64,000 nt of DNA from positions 1-64,000 of the forward strand of contig VHCN01000010.1 of the NCBI GenBank assembly GCA_016871675.1, given 5' to 3'. The position numbers and the translations under genes were made by a program. How positions within the stretch are numbered: position 1 is the stretch's first letter; every line of letters begins with the position of its first letter. Shown here piece by piece: positions 61,975 to 64,000 of this stretch. Below the pieces are notes generated by a model. The model saw nothing but the letters and a program-made list of their open reading frames with translations, made no database searches and had not been told where the DNA came from. This DNA comes from Verrucomicrobiota bacterium. Lineage in GTDB: Bacteria; Verrucomicrobiota; Verrucomicrobiia; Limisphaerales; VHCN01.

Positions 61975-62949
61975 ATGGCATCCGAATTGATCGTTGTGTG
62001 CGGCGCGGGCGGGTTCATCGGCGGGCACCTGACCGGCGAATTGCTACGTCAGGGCGCGCGCGTCCGCGCGGTGGACGTGAAGCCGTTCGACGAGTGGTTC
62101 CAGAGGTTCCCGGCGGCGGAGAATCTCCAGCTCAACCTGCAGGACAAGGCCGCGTGCGGGCAGGCGGCGCGCGGGGCGCAAACGATTTACAACCTCGCGG
62201 CGGACATGGGCGGCATGGGCTTCATCGAGCACAACAAGGCGCTGTGCATGCTCTCGGTGCTCATCAACACGCACCTGCTCATGGCCGCGCGCGACGCGGG
62301 CGCGCAGCGGTTTTTCTTCGCGTCGTCGGCGTGCGTTTACAACGCCGACAAGCAGCGCGACGAGAACGTGACCGCGTTGAAGGAGGCCGACGCCTATCCC
62401 GCGATGCCCGAGGATGGCTACGGGTGGGAGAAACTTTTCAGCGAGCGGATGTGCCGTCATTACCGGGAGGACTACGGGCTCGCGACGCGCATCGCGCGCT
62501 ACCACAACGTCTATGGACCGCATGGCACGTTCGATGGCGGCCGCGAGAAGGCGCCCGCGGCCATCTGCCGGAAGGTCATCACGGCGAAGCTCACCGGGCG
62601 GCACGAGATTGAAATCTGGGGCGACGGCCGGCAGACCCGCAGCTTCATGTTCATCGACGACTGTCTGAAGGGCACGCAGATGCTCACCGCGAGTGAATTT
62701 GTGGAGCCCATCAACATCGGCAGCAGCGAGCTGGTGAGCATCAACCAGCTGGTGGACATCGCCGAGTCCATCGCCGGCATCAAACTGCAGCGCAGCTACA
62801 ACCTCTCCGCGCCCAAGGGCGTGAACGGCCGCAACAGCGACAACACGCTCATCCGGCAGGTCTTCGGCTGGGAGCCCGACACGCGCTTGCGCGACGGGCT
62901 GGAAGAGACTTACCGCTGGATTCACGACCAGATGGCGCGGGCGCGCTGA
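61975..62949 (+). CDS. GDP-mannose 3,5-epimerase-like SDR epimerase
   Basis: A 324-residue extended SDR (NAD-dependent epimerase/dehydratase). VCGAGGFIGGHLTGEL binds NAD. The line NLAADMGGMGFIEHNKALCM is characteristic of plant-type GDP-mannose 3,5-epimerase, with SSACVYN and YGWEKLFSERMCRHY giving the Ser/Tyr/Lys catalytic set. RYHNVYGPHGTFDGGREKAPAAICRKVI and SFMFIDDCLKGT are typical. It would make GDP-L-galactose or GDP-L-gulose from GDP-mannose for surface glycans. It is 16 bases after the dehydrogenase. Confidence 0.87.
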   Translation: MASELIVVCGAGGFIGGHLTGELLRQGARVRAVDVKPFDEWFQRFPAAENLQLNLQDKAACGQAARGAQTIYNLAADMGGMGFIEHNKALCMLSVLINTHLLMAARDAGAQRFFFASSACVYNADKQRDENVTALKEADAYPAMPEDGYGWEKLFSERMCRHYREDYGLATRIARYHNVYGPHGTFDGGREKAPAAICRKVITAKLTGRHEIEIWGDGRQTRSFMFIDDCLKGTQMLTASEFVEPINIGSSELVSINQLVDIAESIAGIKLQRSYNLSAPKGVNGRNSDNTLIRQVFGWEPDTRLRDGLEETYRWIHDQMARAR

Positions 62950-63002
62950 GCCGCGCACGCCGCTTCACCCGCGCTTGCGACTGCGCTATTGTGCGGCGCC
63001 AC

Positions 63003-64000
63003 ATGGCCGAAACCCCCACAACCAGCCCGCAAGCCGGCGGGGATTTCCAGTCCGAAGCCGCGCGCGTGTGGGCGGCGATGCCGCGCAAGGCGGTGTTCCT
63101 CGCGCTGCTCGGCGCGTGGGTCGCGCTGTTCCACTGGCAGGGCAACTCGACGCTCGGCTACGTCCGCACGCCGAGCCTGTTCTTGTGGATGGAGAATGCG
63201 TGGCGCTCGAACGCGGACGACCAGCACGGCTACTTCATCCCGCTGGTCGTGCTGGCGTTGCTGTGGTGGCGGCGCGACGAACTGCTGGCGCTGCCCAAGC
63301 GCCCGTGGTGGCCGGCGCTGGCGCTCGTGAAGCTGATGATCTCGCTGCACGCGGCGGGGTTCGTCCTGCAACAGGCGCGCGTGTCGGTGGTGGCGTTCTT
63401 CGCCGGGCTCTGGGCGATCACGGGACTCATGTGGGGCGCGGCCTGGCTTCGCGCGACTTTTTTTCCGTTTGTGATGTTCGCCTTTTGCGTGCCGATGGCG
63501 AACGTCGGCGATGCCGCGACCTTTCCGCTGCGCCTGCTGGCGACGAAGATCACGGTGGCGCTTTCGCACGTGTTCCTCGGGCTCGACGTCACGCAATCGG
63601 GCACGGCCATCGTGGACCCGGCGGGGCGCTTCCACTACGAAGTGGCGGCGGCGTGCAGCGGCATCCGGAGCCTCACGGCGATCGCGGCCATCGCGGCGGT
63701 GTATGGGTTCGTGAGATTCCGAAGGCCGTGGAAGCGCGCGGTGTTGATCCTTTCGGCGGTTCCCATCGCGGTCGCGGCGAATGTGCTGCGGCTGTTGTGC
63801 ATCATCATCGCGGCCGATGCGTTCGGGCAGAAGGCGGGCAACGCCGTCCACACGAGCCCGTGGCTGAGCCTGCTGCCGTATGTGCCGGCGATGGCGGGCG
63901 TGTTCGCGTTGGGCCGCTGGCTGCGGGAGGATGGGGCCGATGGGACGGGGGGGGCCGGTGCGAGCGGCCGCCCGGCGGAACCCGCTCCTGCTGACTCGGC
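63003..64000 (+). CDS. Exosortase/archaeosortase family protein (partial, runs off the right edge)
   Basis: The first 332 residues of an integral membrane exosortase, the putative transpeptidase that sorts PEP-CTERM-like proteins. ATG 63003 is the start. The visible part has about eight hydrophobic helices and the catalytic set: C218 in AACSGIRSLTAIAAI, R263 in NVLRLLCII and H283 in NAVHTSPW. The HGYFIPLVVLALLWWRRDEL segment near residue 75 is typical. Exosortases are usually encoded beside exopolysaccharide genes, as here (glycosyltransferase, sugar dehydrogenase and epimerase just upstream). The end, including any fused EpsI domain, is outside the window. Confidence 0.9.
   Translation, partial: MAETPTTSPQAGGDFQSEAARVWAAMPRKAVFLALLGAWVALFHWQGNSTLGYVRTPSLFLWMENAWRSNADDQHGYFIPLVVLALLWWRRDELLALPKRPWWPALALVKLMISLHAAGFVLQQARVSVVAFFAGLWAITGLMWGAAWLRATFFPFVMFAFCVPMANVGDAATFPLRLLATKITVALSHVFLGLDVTQSGTAIVDPAGRFHYEVAAACSGIRSLTAIAAIAAVYGFVRFRRPWKRAVLILSAVPIAVAANVLRLLCIIIAADAFGQKAGNAVHTSPWLSLLPYVPAMAGVFALGRWLREDGADGTGGAGASGRPAEPAPADS

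Overview
The window is high-G+C DNA, roughly two-thirds G+C by eye, from a free-living bacterium. It is most likely a member of the Verrucomicrobiota, perhaps a Pedosphaera/Limisphaera-type lineage. This is inferred from the gene set: a PVC-type membrane-bound dehydrogenase/cytochrome c (TIGR02604/TIGR02603 type), DUF1501 proteins, a DUF1080 hydrolase, pseudopilin-like proteins ending in an H-Xn-DG motif, a PPC-domain secreted protein and an exosortase. Genes are dense on both strands. GTG and TTG starts are common. No rRNA, tRNA, CRISPR array, phage or insertion sequence was seen.

Layout. 1-13.4 kb: an edge-truncated metallo-beta-lactamase-fold hydrolase, secreted proteins, a decayed patch (3.8-7.0 kb) with an internally deleted DUF1501 gene, a pseudopilin gene lacking its pilin signal and a frameshifted lipoprotein, then the giant cytochrome c dehydrogenase, mutL and an SDR. 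13.4-20.2 kb: gamma carbonic anhydrase, then a minus-strand information-processing block dinG / prs - rplY - pth - rpsF - ssb - rplI. 20.3-30.1 kb: DUF1080 protein, TPR membrane protein, ubiE/menG, an ABC exporter, an enolase-superfamily enzyme coupled to a DUF6941 protein, an RluA-type pseudouridine synthase and a dimethylformamidase-like Tat protein. 30.2-40.2 kb: a two-subunit class I fumarase with a lone succinate dehydrogenase anchor, small DUF proteins, an RGG-rich protein, XerC/D, McsA-McsB, IlvE and a CvpA-type membrane protein. 40.3-53.2 kb: prolyl oligopeptidase, a secreted protein, gltB-gltD, pyrH-frr and an intact DUF1501 gene. 53.4-57.5 kb: a tightly packed luxE-like / MFS / luxC-like set, then queD. 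57.55-59.3 kb: leuA behind a leader. 59.4 kb to the end: glycosyltransferase, nucleotide-sugar dehydrogenase, GDP-mannose 3,5-epimerase-like gene and an edge-truncated exosortase, the apparent start of an exosortase-linked surface-polysaccharide locus.

The most striking signal is upstream of leuA. A 24-codon reading frame with seven leucine codons (four of them CTT) is followed by an intrinsic terminator, and the leader contains three mutually exclusive pairings: 1:2, 2:3 and 3:4. That is the full architecture of a leucine transcription attenuator. A plausible promoter would start the transcript at or next to the leader's GTG, suggesting leaderless translation. A second theme is short heptad-like repeat tracts, found between genes and also inside mutL and ubiE.
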